From Euglena gracilis (Eukaryota; Euglenida; Euglenophyceae; Euglenales), in assembly GCA_039621445.1 (NCBI GenBank), contig CP154954.1, positions 61,315,858-61,379,857 of the forward strand: a stretch of 64,000 bases of DNA, in the 5' to 3' direction. Under the pieces are notes generated by a model. It did no database searches. It was not told where the DNA came from and saw only the letters and a list, made by a program, of their open reading frames with translations. Below are positions 39,053-49,500 of the stretch, piece after piece. The stretch's first letter is position 1. Each line of letters begins with the position of its first letter. A program made the translations under genes and the position numbers.

Positions 39053-39092
39053 TTTTCTGAGTGTCTTTCTGAGTGCCCATTTTTTTCGCATA
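39053..39092 (+). other. Spliced-leader-like sequence, partly duplicated, before an ATG
   Basis: TTTTCTGAGTGTC (39053-39065) is followed by TTTCTGAGTG-CCCATTTTTTTCG (39066-39088) and CATA-ATG. The Euglena gracilis leader, from memory, contains TTTCTGAGTGTCTA and ends in a T-run plus CG. A leader in genomic DNA directly ahead of an ATG implies that a trans-spliced mRNA was reverse-transcribed and reinserted. This is not an SL RNA gene: the downstream GT donor and snRNA body are absent. Confidence 0.7.
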
Positions 39093-39960
39093 ATGTATGG
39101 CGGACAATTGAAAGCCCCTGGTGGGGTCAAATATCCTTTTCAAGAGTTCAACTATCATCGAAAGTTACTCACAGCCTTGCTGGAGCAAGCAGAAGAAGTC
39201 CTGCTGGTGCAGGCAGAAGTATTCAAGTTTCAAGGTCAAGAAAGAACAAGCAGTTCACCTTGCTGTCGCAGTTTTGGGCTTTCAGCCCTTTGGTGTTACT
39301 GCAGGAGCTCACCATGCTGTCCAATGCCAGTGTGACCTTTATGGCTTACCTGGATTTTCTTGGGGCTGAAAGGGCACCCACCAACCTTTCCGGGCCTGAA
39401 AGGCCCCCTCTTCTCCTGGGCCTGCAAAAGCCCCTCCGCTACCTGGCCTGAAAAGCCCACCCCCCAGCCACTGTGCCTGAAAATGCACCCAGCCACTGGG
39501 CCTGCAAAGCCCCCCCCCCCCGGATGGTCAGCCCCCCGATCACTGCATACCCACCCCTTCTACCATGCCCAACCACTTCAAACCCACCATGCATGCAACC
39601 ATTCTTTGGGTCTCCAAAGGACCCCCCACCCTCGTTCCATACCCATCATCAACCTTTCTATTTGCATGCAGGGAGACCTTCTGGTGCTTGCATCTTTCCC
39701 CAATTCACCCCCCAGATTGCCTTTAAATATTGTCCTCCATCCTCACCGCTGTCATCTCCATCAGCCATCAGACATCCTTTCACAGTTTTGGTCTTCTTTG
39801 CCAAACTCGAGGCCAGTGGCTACACCAACATCACTTGTAAGCCCCCCCCCACTGACACCTGGAACCTATTTGCATTCCCTTTCTGTGCACTCATTTTTGC
39901 TTTGTTTGAAAATGCCAGTGAAACCTGTACTCTGAAGGGGAACTCTGTTCATCTGTTGAC
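39093..39960 (+). pseudogene. Leading part of a retroposed transcript, product unknown
   Basis: The ATG after the leader opens an 80-codon frame (MYGGQLKAPGGVKYPFQEFN). Other frames stay open with Pro-rich repeats: 39368-39515 is a ~37-bp minisatellite of GGGCCTG(C/A)AAAGCCC-type units. It may be the 5' part of LINE 3 or a separate processed pseudogene. No family recognised. Confidence 0.4.
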
Positions 39961-39992
39961 ACCATTTTGCCAAAAATGCGGGAAAATGTATC

Positions 39993-42120
39993 ATGTTCCA
40001 AACTTCTGGGCCGATCACACACCCGTCTCACCTGCAAGATTTTCTGGTCTCGCCCATCAAGCCCAGCACTGCAGCACCCGCCTACCCACCCACCAACCAG
40101 CCAAACGCTCCGAAAATTCTGCCTGCTTCCCTTTTCGAACACCCCACTGACACCATTCTGCACCAGCGACCTGCAAAGACGAAAGGGCCTGCAAAAAACA
40201 AGCAAACCGCCTCTTCTGGGAGGGGAGAAGAAGCCCTGACTTGTGGGGATGTGGAAGCCCACCCAGGCCCTAACGACGACGTTGAAATGTCAACAGCTTC
40301 TCAATGTTCTCAGCTGGGCACAGCCCATGGCTCCTGGTTTCCGATGAACGCGTTACCGGTTTTCGCCCAACTCCCTTTCGGGTCTGTCGACTGCTTCTGA
40401 AATGTCCCGCCTTGATGCCGGTTGCCGATGGCTGCAGGACCACCAAAATGTTGCATTCCTTCCCTTGATGAGCACTGCAAACTCGGCACAACCCCAAATG
40501 CCACTGCCACCACCCATTCAGTCAACCGCTTCTTCATCGACAACCGCTGAACTGTATCAGCAATCATGTGCCATTTCTCCGGCCAGGCCGAGAGTAAACA
40601 ACCCCAGTCAACTCATGTTGCACTCCGAAGGAGATGTGGCCACGCTACCCAATTCGCAAGACAACAGGCAGCGCCGAGTATCCTGCTCTGTTTCCCCGGG
40701 TGCCTTCATAGATAGCGCGGCAGCATTGTCGCCTTCTTTTGAGGAAATTGGTTTGGACTCTCGACCCACCTTGGTCCAAATTCGTCGTGGAGCAATTGTC
40801 CAGGTCACTTGCACTTTCGTAAAGTTACTTCGGGAATTCAACGCAAATCCAAGTTGGTTGACCTTACACTCCCTCTGGGCCTTCCCGAAGTCTGTCCTCT
40901 GCCCCATGAAGAGGAGGGGTATGACCCATATTGGGCGCACGTGGGTCGGACGGTTGCAGAGCATGCCCGTCTGTAACTCCAACGACCCGTTAAGGAAAGT
41001 TGGGAAGATTCCGCGTTGCCAGAGCAACCTCCACCACCTGTGCGCACTCGTGTTGCAGTCTTCAATGAAGAAAGTATCCAAAGTACTAAAGTTTCTCAAC
41101 CGGGCGGAAACTCTTGTCGGTCACAGTGCCATCTTCAAGGCATGTCCTGTTCGCACCTCTGATGGCGTTCAAGGCTCATCAGACCCTGCTGTCATGGCCT
41201 GACTGCATGATCTCCACCCATTTGAAGAACCCTCATCGTGGGACCCGTCTCACCAATTGCAATCCGCGAGGGACTTGGAAACCTTGCGGGACCGAACTTT
41301 TGCTTTGACGAAACTTAAGTGCACATTCCCAAAGGGGTCCGCTCGGGACCCTCTGGGCTCCGGCCAGTTCACTTGCGAATCATGTTGGCAGAATTGCCAG
41401 GACCGCGAGTTGAGGATCTCCTTGACTTCTTGCACAAATTTGTCACAGTTTGCATCTCCAAAGGGGTACAACCCCCCTCATGGCTCGAATTCTATCATCA
41501 GCAACCCTCGCACCCTTACGCAAGGTGGCCGCCCACCCAGAAAAAGAAGCCAATTCGCCCGGTCGCTGCTGGCGTGTGCCTATGACGGACCCAACCACTC
41601 AAGGACCTGTGCCCCCTGCAAACGGGTGTCGGAGTCAGAAATGCTTGCAGCTTGACAGCCATGGGTCTGCAGCAGGTGGTTGATGATCTTCACCATAAAA
41701 TGGAAGAACAACGGGGCTTGCTTCAAATGACCTCACAAACGCCTTCAACAGCATCTTTCGTGCTTCAACCCTCGACAACGTTCGCCGCAGATGCCCACCC
41801 GCCGTACCATGGTTGGAGTATTGCTATAGCCAACATTCACGCTATTTTTGTAGGAAATCGATGTTGATATCCGCCCGAGGAGCACAGCAAGGGGACCCAT
41901 GTGGTCCTGCCCTTTTTGCATGGGGTCTACAAGACCTCCTTGAAGGCTTGACCGCTTCTGTAGAATGGCAAGGCTGTTGCCTCGTCGACGGAAATCTGTT
42001 GGGTTCCCTCATGCAACTGCACTCAGCACTGTCCACTCTCTCCGGGAGGCGGGAAAAGGGGGCCTTGAAGTCAACCTTGCAAGGATTGTGGTATTTTGGG
42101 TCCCTCGAACAGGTTAGCAA
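39993..42120 (+). pseudogene. LINE 3: decayed LINE coding region
   Basis: Pieces in different frames match LINE 1: ALTCGDVEAHPGP (degenerate 2A, 40230-40271), EFNANPSWLTLHSLWAFPKS (40831-40890), GPSGLRPVHLRIMLAELPG near 41345-41400, ISARGAQQGDPCGPALFAW (41871-41925) and a ruined YLDD box (CLVDGN). Many stops and frameshifts. Similarity ends at about 42120, before the palindrome at 42196. Confidence 0.75.
40248..40271 (+). other. Degenerate 2A-like motif in LINE 3
   Basis: Spells DVEAHPGP after CG: the invariant Asn of NPGP is His, so skipping would be expected to fail. Its position corresponds to the intact motif of LINE 1. Confidence 0.75.
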
Positions 42121-42195
42121 CAAAAGGGATTTGCCGCCCCTGCACGAATTACAGGGCAGGCGCCTGGCCCCTTTGACCACCGTTACAGAAAAAAC

Positions 42196-42289
42196 GTGGG
42201 TTATAACCCGATTACAGGGCGTACCTTGGGTAAAGGGCGCCTACGGCGCCCTTGACCCGGCCTACGGCCTGTAATCGGGTTATACCCAC
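42196..42289. repeat. 94-bp palindrome
   Basis: Arms GTGGGTTATAACCCGATTAC and GTAATCGGGTTATACCCAC, continuing inward through imperfect pairs to a perfect 21-bp core AAGGGCGCC-TAC-GGCGCCCTT (42233-42253). Sits at the point where LINE 3 similarity is lost. Confidence 0.85.
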
Positions 42290-42963
42290 ATTTCTTGTAT
42301 GGTGAGGTTAGGAGGGTTTTGGGGACGCGGGGGGAGGGGGACGCAAAGGGGTAGCGGGGGATCACGTGGGGGCATCACCATTTTCGGTGCCATGGAAGTG
42401 CCCCCGTGACCCACCCCTCCCGTGGCCCGACCCAAGTCACTTTCGGCCAAATTTTTTTGGGGAGAAAATTTTACCGGTGATGCCAATTAGATTAAAAATT
42501 TTTAGGAAGTTTCCCTAATTTGACGAATAAACCCCGCACATGTCGGGATGGTGATTCTTAATTTCGTTTCCCATTCATAGCGGGCACCTTCTTTAAAAAA
42601 AAAAACACAACGCCGTGTTTTTTTTAAAAAAAATAAAAAGTGTAAATGTTTTTTTTGTAATTTCAAAAATTTACGCCAAAGCGCAAATGAGTGGAGGAGT
42701 ACCCTCGTTTCATCACCTGCCGCTTTGTGTTCATGCACACTGGGACCCGGGAGTGCTGTGCCCGTAGACCGTGGAGTTCCTAGTCGTTGCTTTCGTACCC
42801 ATGCCATGGGGTGCACGGAGACACTTTTTTCAGACTGTCCTGAGTCTCAGGCCAAGGTGGTCGAAAACAAACCATTTTTTGGAATTTGCGCGTCGGCGCA
42901 AATTAACAGTCACTTTCAAAGCTAAGTGCGAGTTAGGCCGCCTAAGTTCGAGGACCCCAAATA
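42290..42963. other. Unassigned sequence interrupting LINE 3
   Basis: No recognised protein. It includes a TTTTTTTAAA-rich stretch at 42590-42660. Confidence 0.35.
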
Positions 42964-43395
42964 ACAAAATCCCTGGTGTTTCCAAGTAGTTTTATGGGGC
43001 AAGTCCCTTTTGTTGCTCAACTGTCCGAGGGCCCGAATGTAACAAAATCCCTGGTATTTGTAATTCGTTTTGGGGGACAAATCCCTTTTGCTGTTCAACT
43101 GTTCGAGGGCACAAAATTAACAAAATTCCCGGTGTTTCCAAGTGGTTTCGGGGGGGCAAATCCCTTGCGTTGCCAAGTCGTTTTGGGAGGAGGGGCAAAT
43201 CCCTTTTGTTGCTCAACTGTTGGAGGGCCACAAAAGAAACAAAATCTCCCGTGTTGCCCACCATTTTCGGGGGCAAATGCCTTTTGTTGTTCAATTGATC
43301 GGGGACCCTAAAATAACAAAATCCCTTGCGTTTCCAAGCCGTTTGTGGGGGGCAAATCCCTTGTGTTTCCAAGTAGTTTGGGTGGGCAAACTCAA
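42964..43395. repeat. Minisatellite, ~60-80 bp units
   Basis: About five to six imperfect units of AACAAAATCCCTGGTGTTTC, CAAGT.GTTT and GGGGCAAATCCCTTTTGTTG, CTCAACTGT.CGAGGGC. Frames through it give repeated peptide segments that are not genes. Confidence 0.85.
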
Positions 43396-43599
43396 AAAAA
43401 GGTGTGGTCTGGTCATGGGGTGGGGGTCAACCAAGGGCGACCGACCTTGCAAACGGCGGTGTCTGTTTGTGGGGTGGGGTCGACCATGGTTGCTCTCGGT
43501 CGACCGCCCCAACTGAAGCTCGGTCGCCCTCGGTCCCCCCCCCAGGACTGAGGGCGTCCAAGGACCGTGGACCGACCATGATCGACCCCCACAACCCCC
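43396..43599. other. Short unassigned stretch
   Basis: Repeated GGTCGACC/CGGTCGACC elements at 43474-43530. No gene seen. Confidence 0.35.
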
Positions 43600-43757
43600 C
43601 CTCAGGCCAAAGGTACCCTCCCTCTGAAAAAACCATCAAAGGACTTGAAGACATCATCGGGGTTGCTCTGACAGCCAACCAGCGACAACAAGTACGCACA
43701 CCTCCACATCTCGGCGGTTGTGGCATAAAAGACCCTTGCCTTATAATCGTGGAATGA
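43600..43757 (+). pseudogene. LINE fragment (thumb region)
   Basis: EDIIGVALTANQRQQVRTPP followed by LGGCGIKDP parallels the LINE 1 segment ...VRLGGLGIRDP. It probably continues LINE 3 beyond the minisatellite and ends at a hairpin cluster. Confidence 0.5.
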
Positions 43758-43765
43758 GGCCCGGC

Positions 43766-43880
43766 GCCTGCCTTGTATATTGTGGATAGGAACACAAAAT
43801 AAAGTGCAGGCACAGACCCCCCCCCCCCGACGCCTGCACTGTATTTCGTGGATTGAGTCCACAAAATACAGTGCAGCCGC
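43766..43880. repeat. Twin hairpin pair 1
   Basis: Two ~48-bp near-palindromes separated by a poly-C run. The better one (43832-43880) is CCTGCACTGTATTTCGTGG...CCACAAAATACAGTGCAG. A second pair occurs at 44752-44862. Confidence 0.8.
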
Positions 43881-44751
43881 CTGGTGGAAGAAAATATTCC
43901 CCAATGCACTTGGAAACCAGGTGCTACTTTAAAGTGAGAGAGGAATGCCTTCCCCACTGAAAATGACGGAACCCAACGAAGTGGCTAATGCGACCGCTAC
44001 GAGTGCTGTGGTTGCTGCAGTCGCCGCAGAACCTCTGAGCGGTTGCCGGTGCAGAAACCCAGAATCAAAATATTGGCCCGTTGGGCCTCAAACACCCGTG
44101 GCAACTTGTCGTCTTGCAAAATTTCTTGGGGGGTGCACAGCCTCGTTTGCCGCTTTTTTGGTGAGTTCACGGGAGTCAGCAGACTGAAAGAAGCGTTTTC
44201 GAGATATTTTGAAACTTACGATTTTTTGACCCCGAAAAAAACTGCAATTCCCACCAAAAAAAATCGATACACAACTTTTTTGCTCGGGCCCGATCTCCGA
44301 ACCGGCGGGGAGTGAGGGCTATTATGGGGGTGCGTTGGAAACCTGGGACCTTCTCCTGGCCTATAGGCCATTCACTTTGGGGCCCCGGAAATTTGGTCAT
44401 GTCCGTGAACGTTTTAAAAGCATTCCGTACGGAGCAACTGGCCAGGTCTTCGCCACTATGGAATTCAGCGACCACGTATCTTTTTCCCGCGCCCCCCCCC
44501 CGTTGTCATGATGCCTTCTTTCTGCAGCTCTCCCAGGGGAAAGGAGGTGGATGTCAACATATCAATCATTGCACTACTGGAACAAGTACTGGGCCTTCCT
44601 GGCCTAAAGTGCAGCCAGACACCTGAAGGTATCAGATCCCACAAGGATGGCCTTGGAAAACAGCCAAATCTCAAGAAGCGTGCTGTACCTCCTTGGCTAG
44701 GTTGGACCTGCGGTGCAAAGCCTTGAATATTTGAAAAAAATTAGTCCACGA
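43881..44751. other. Unassigned sequence
   Basis: No recognised protein or repeat; poly-C run at 44495-44503. May include further LINE 3 remains too decayed to align by eye. Confidence 0.3.
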
Positions 44752-44862
44752 GGCGCCTTCACTGTAATTTGTGGACCCAGTCCACAAAATACAGTGCAGG
44801 CGTTGGGGGGGTGGTCGGCGCCTGCACTGTATTTCGTGGGCTGAGTCTGGCGGTGCCTGGAG
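44752..44862. repeat. Twin hairpin pair 2
   Basis: 44752-44802 is a full palindrome (CACTGTAATTTGTGGACC...GTCCACAAAATACAGTGCAG). 44817-44862 is a left arm only, GCGCCTGCACTGTATTTCG, with its right arm degraded. They are separated by a G run, mirroring the first pair. Confidence 0.75.
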
Positions 44863-45213
44863 GGTGGCCACTTTGAGGGGAGCGTGAGGGTATCATTGAC
44901 AGGATGCTCCCTCGTCCCCCGAAAACTTCTGAATTTTTGGCCGTGTTTAGGAAAGTCATCGACGACAGTAGGAACCCACCTGTCGTCGATCCGGTTCACG
45001 GGACTTTGCTCCAACAAGCAACAGCAAGGATTCAGAGCCAATGCATAGAAAGCATCCTCCTTCCGCGGCTACCTGACCGAAGTGGCAAGTGGTGCCTTCC
45101 TCCAACTCCTAGTTCGTAAAGTTCCAGCGGAGTTGAGGTAAAGTGATGGGGACCTCATTTCACGTCTTTGGAACGCCCGATCGATCGTCATGCACGCTTT
45201 TGCCAACTCCTTG
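44863..45213. other. Unassigned sequence at the left flank of the LTR element
   Basis: No recognised gene. Ends in CCTAG (45214-45218), the target duplication of the adjoining retrotransposon. Confidence 0.35.
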
Positions 45214-45218
45214 CCTAG

Positions 45219-45645
45219 AGTGTACGTCCAAAGCTTTCCCTTTTCCCCTTTTTTGGGACTTTCTGAAAAAGCCTTTCGCTTTCGCCTTGGTGCGTGGCCT
45301 ACTTATGGTAGGGAAAAGTCTTTGGAGTAACGAAAAGTGGTTTTCCCCTTTTCTTCCCAATTCCCCAAGAAGCAAAGCACAAAGCAAAGATTGAGAAGTT
45401 TCTTCTGAGATCAAAGTCGATTGTTCCGAGGGTTTTTCCCTCTGACAAAACCAATGGTCAAGCTTGAAGTGATGACAGTGAAGAATACCACCTGTGGGGA
45501 AGGAGAGAAAAGTGCTGACGTGTCCAGGGGCAGATCTCAGAAGGGTCTGCCACGATCCTACCAGCTGTGGATTTCCACAGTGGTGCGACCGTCACAGAAC
45601 CCACTCTGCAGATATCCTACAGAGCTGGGACGTGCCTGGTACACA
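45219..45645 (-). repeat. 3' LTR
   Basis: Plus-strand ends AGTGTACGTCC and CTGGTACACA, with inverted GTGTAC/GTACAC termini. Preceded on the coding strand by a polypurine tract. Matches 61505-61933 with roughly ten visible differences. Confidence 0.93.
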
Positions 45646-45655
45646 TCCCCCTCCC
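45646..45655 (-). other. Polypurine tract
   Basis: Coding strand GGGAGGGGGA immediately upstream of the 3' LTR; it primes plus-strand synthesis in LTR elements. Confidence 0.8.
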
Positions 45656-46553
45656 AGGGCTACGCCCGATTTCCTTCATGGACCAGGGTTTCCCAGTCCA
45701 GTCAGGATATCTGACGCTGCCCCAGGTGGGGTTCACTTCTCCATTCGGTGTCTCTCCTTTCCGCACAGTGGCATCCACCCAAAGCCTTAAAACGCGCAAA
45801 AGGTTAGCCGCGTTTCGCGGTTACCTATTAGCCGTTTCGGCTTAGGTGGGGTGTGAAAAAGCCCACTGTGGGAAACGGGGCTTGGCAGGTTTCCTGACAA
45901 AGTGTCCCATCCACCCACTTTGGGTGTGCCAAAGGCACGCGGGGTTGGTCAAGCGATTCGCTGAAAACCCGAGGGGAGAGGTGTGGAAGGGGGGGGGCAG
46001 GCTCCTATCCTGGTCATACCCGGATAGGGCTCCTAGGCGGTCATATCCGCACTAGGAAACAAAAGCCTACTTACAAAACCGACTGCCGGCGACAGCTTTG
46101 CGGGGGTGGGGGGAAAGTAGGGAGGAGAGGGGGGCTGGCTTAGGCCAGAACAGAATTTTTGCTGTCTGGCAGCCTTAAGGGCCTTAGGGCCGAAACGTGA
46201 CAAGTTGGCCTATTATTACGGCGTGCGCGCTGTGTGCTGTGCGTCACTTAGCGGCTTGCCAGGTTTCCCGGCTGCCAAGGTCTTCACAGCAGTAGCTCCT
46301 TCACGACGCAATAAGAGGCGATTACCTCTCGCAGACGGTTTCTGTCCGCATGGCCATTGGCAGAGGGGCTGGTGGCGAGGGGGGGGGGGGCTCTTGGATG
46401 CTTCCATCCAGAGCGTAGAGTGACACAGACCCAGGTTCATCCCAGGGCTGTTTAGCGATTTCCGCTACCATTGTAAATATATGTATAGGATATGGATGTC
46501 CAGGCTCCATGAAGGCACTTACCTTACATGAGCCTGGTAATGCCGTTTCGGCA
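45656..46553 (-). other. Long 3' non-coding region
   Basis: About 0.9 kb between the ORF3 stop and the polypurine tract. Contains hairpins such as TAGCCGCGTTTCGCGGTTAC and TTCGGCATTACATCC, TATCCTGGTCATACCCGGATA, and a poly-G run at 46380. Conserved with 33294-34197. Confidence 0.7.
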
Positions 46554-49500
46554 TTACATCCGTTCCAGCCGCCAATAATCATGGCGGGAGTCCAAGGGAT
46601 CTTCCGCAAGGACCATCTGGAATTGTGGTGGTGGTGGCCTATCTACGAGCCAGGTTTCTGGCGATTTGTATTCGAAATCAGGTGCCACCCAGTCCCGAAC
46701 CCATCCTTCGGGGACTGTATGCTTGGTTGCACTCGCTCTTTCCGCGAGGAACAATTGCAGCTTCTCCCAGAATTTCCTGGGCAGAGTTGCTGGCCAGATG
46801 AAGTAGTTCATCCTTGGGTGATTGGCTGACACCTGCGGGGCATTCCCCGGCTGGAAGTCAATCGGCATGTGATAGGCGCATTCCGCCCGGACTGTATGGG
46901 GTCGTAATACGGCCCCAAGCCAGTCTTTCCAGGTCATCCCGTGGTTTTCGGGTGGCCATTGTGGCAGGCACCAGCGACCGTTTCGGTCCTGGTTTTGGAA
47001 CAGGCGGAAAAGTATCTTTTCCCTGTCTGCTGTCTCCCAGAGGTAAGGTAATCTTACCCCTGCCTCCTCAGCAGCGATGTGTATCGACCCACTGTCGATC
47101 TGCCACCCACGGGCCATTCCCGTGTGGCGGTAGTCGTCGATCTTGAGGTTGGCATACTTGAAAAAGTCCTTGAACTTTTTGTTCAAGGTGGAGTATTCCT
47201 CCAGTGGCTTCTCGGCACTTGGCACGATTGTGCGTACTGTGCCTTCCGCAGTGTGCCAGAAGGTACCTCGAAGGCAGTTGACGCAGAGGACTGGTAAATT
47301 CGTACCGTCTCGGTCGGTGTAGCTGAAATTGTGCTTGTGGGTCAAACTGTCCGCGCACTTGGCGCATACCAAGGCGGCACAGTTAGGGATGAATACATCC
47401 TTGTGGAACGATTTCCGATCCACAGGGTTGCACACGTGGACGACGGGTAATCCCAGGTCAAGTGCACTGTTGTACATCTTGTGGCAGACAGTGCAAAGCC
47501 ACACAAAACGGTTTTCCGTTGTTTTGTCGATGAGGAATTCCTCTCCGAAGAATTGGGCCAAAACACGGGGAGATCTGGAATTGTAATAATTCCAGGTCAC
47601 ATTCTGATCAAAGGACCATTTCCGTCCCTGACAGAACAGTGGCTCAATCCACCGGTTAAGGCATTGCTGTGTCCTCAATTTATGTGCGATCATCATGTAC
47701 CTGTTTTTCAGGTCATGAATGTCAGGGTCATCCTGATTGATCGCGTTCCAGTCGATGACAACTTCGTCTTCTGAAGGTGTTTCGGCTGTCGAGGCGCGGG
47801 ATTTTCCCTGCCCCTTTGTCGGAGGTTTCGGCTGTGAGGTTTTCCCATAGCCGGATGACGTGACATGCGTGAATCCTTGTCCCGAGGTTAATCCCCGAGA
47901 AGAGGATGCAGCACTCTGGCCGCCAGCACCACCACCGCCTTTCGGTGGGGGCTGATCACCAGATTTCGGTGTGGGCTTACAAGGTGCGGCACCCGGCTTT
48001 GATTTTGCCGGGGCCTTCGGGCTTCCGGTTTACGGAGTCTCCGAGGGTCGCCGCTCGGCGTCTCGTTTCCTTGCCCACGTGCGTGGTGACGATTGGGACG
48101 GGGGTCTTTTCCCCGACACCGAACGTCGTTGACCTTCAGCAGGGGTTTCCTGAGCTGATGGTCGTCCTACACGCTCCTTCGCGGCTCCCGAGGGTTTCCC
48201 AGGGGTAGCCGTGGGGGATGGTGTTGGTGTAGGCCTAGCCTGTGCACTTCGCGCTGGCTGAGCCTGTGGTGGAGGCATGGACGCCCGCTCGGCCTGTTTT
48301 TCAGGCACCGGTGTCCGTGTGCCTTGACGCTTCTCTGCAGTGACTGTAGCTGTACCCTGAGGTACGGGTTCATCCCGTGCCTCCGGTGTCGATACAGGTT
48401 CATCCTGTACCGACACGGCTGGCGTTGTTTCCACAGCCATTGCTGTCTGTTCGCCCTCCGTCCGTGTCGATTCCGACACTGGCGGTGGCGCTGCCGTTGG
48501 GGGAGGTTCCTCCTCCACCATGGCTGTTGTGTCATGTGCGTATTCTGTCGGCTGGGCAGCTTCCGCCGAAGCCGTGGAAGAACTGGCCGCAGTGCCACGT
48601 GGAGTGACCACTGCGATTAGGGATCGCAAACCACCGAGGACGCGTCCGTCCAGCGAGGTGCGTCTCTCCTCACCGGAAGTGGGCTCCTCGGCCGGCTCTT
48701 CTGTTGACGGGGTTTCCCCGGGAACAGGGAGCTTGAGGCGTAATACCTCAGGCGTGTGGGGTACGGTTTCCGGCAGGTTTTCCCGCGGAGGGGTTGGTAC
48801 ATCCGCTGTACCCAGTGAGGCTGGTGATAGAGGGACAGGTGTCATTTCACCTGCCTGTGATCCTGGGTGTTGGGCGGTCTCTGCCACAGTATCCAGCATC
48901 ACTACCGATGGGCTACGGGTTTCCCGTGCCAGAGGTTCCGTTGGCTGAGGTTCATCCTCGGCCATTGGGACCTCCTCCTCCTCCTCATCCGCTTCCGGAG
49001 AGGACTCAGCTGCGTGTAGCTGTGCTGCAGAACGCGGGTCTTTCCCACTCTTGTAGCACCCTTGTGCGTTCGACAGGCGGAAAAAGCTTATACTTTCACT
49101 CCTGTCAGAGTTGGGGTATGGGGGTCGCCAAGTCGCTCGCACCCAAGTTTCAGGTGGAGGTTGTGGTTGGTCATCGTCGATCAAGCAGAGGGTTTCCCAC
49201 TGCTGTCGACAATTGTCAGTCACGCCAAACTCTCCTGTTTCTTACAGGAATGCGGGCAGCGGCAAGGCATAACGAGGGACTTCCCCTTCGTGCGCCGCGA
49301 AAAACATCTGAAAATCCTCCCACATCAGGATATTCCCGAACTGGGTGGTCAGGTGTTCCTGGAGACCGATTTCGGCCTCTTCCCAGTCTGGTCGCAGGTT
49401 CATCCTGCGCTGGTCTGGGTCATTGGGTCTGGCGTTCACCTCCATATATCCCCGAGGCAACCACTTTCTGTGGATTTCCACATCAGTGGTCATATATTCC

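Noticed and set aside
39053-39092. A functional SL RNA gene
   Set aside because: No GT donor after the leader and no snRNA body; it is followed at once by an ATG frame.
42964-43395. Repeat-peptide gene (NNKRDLP-type units)
   Set aside because: Every frame shows repeats because of the minisatellite; unit lengths vary and break the frame.
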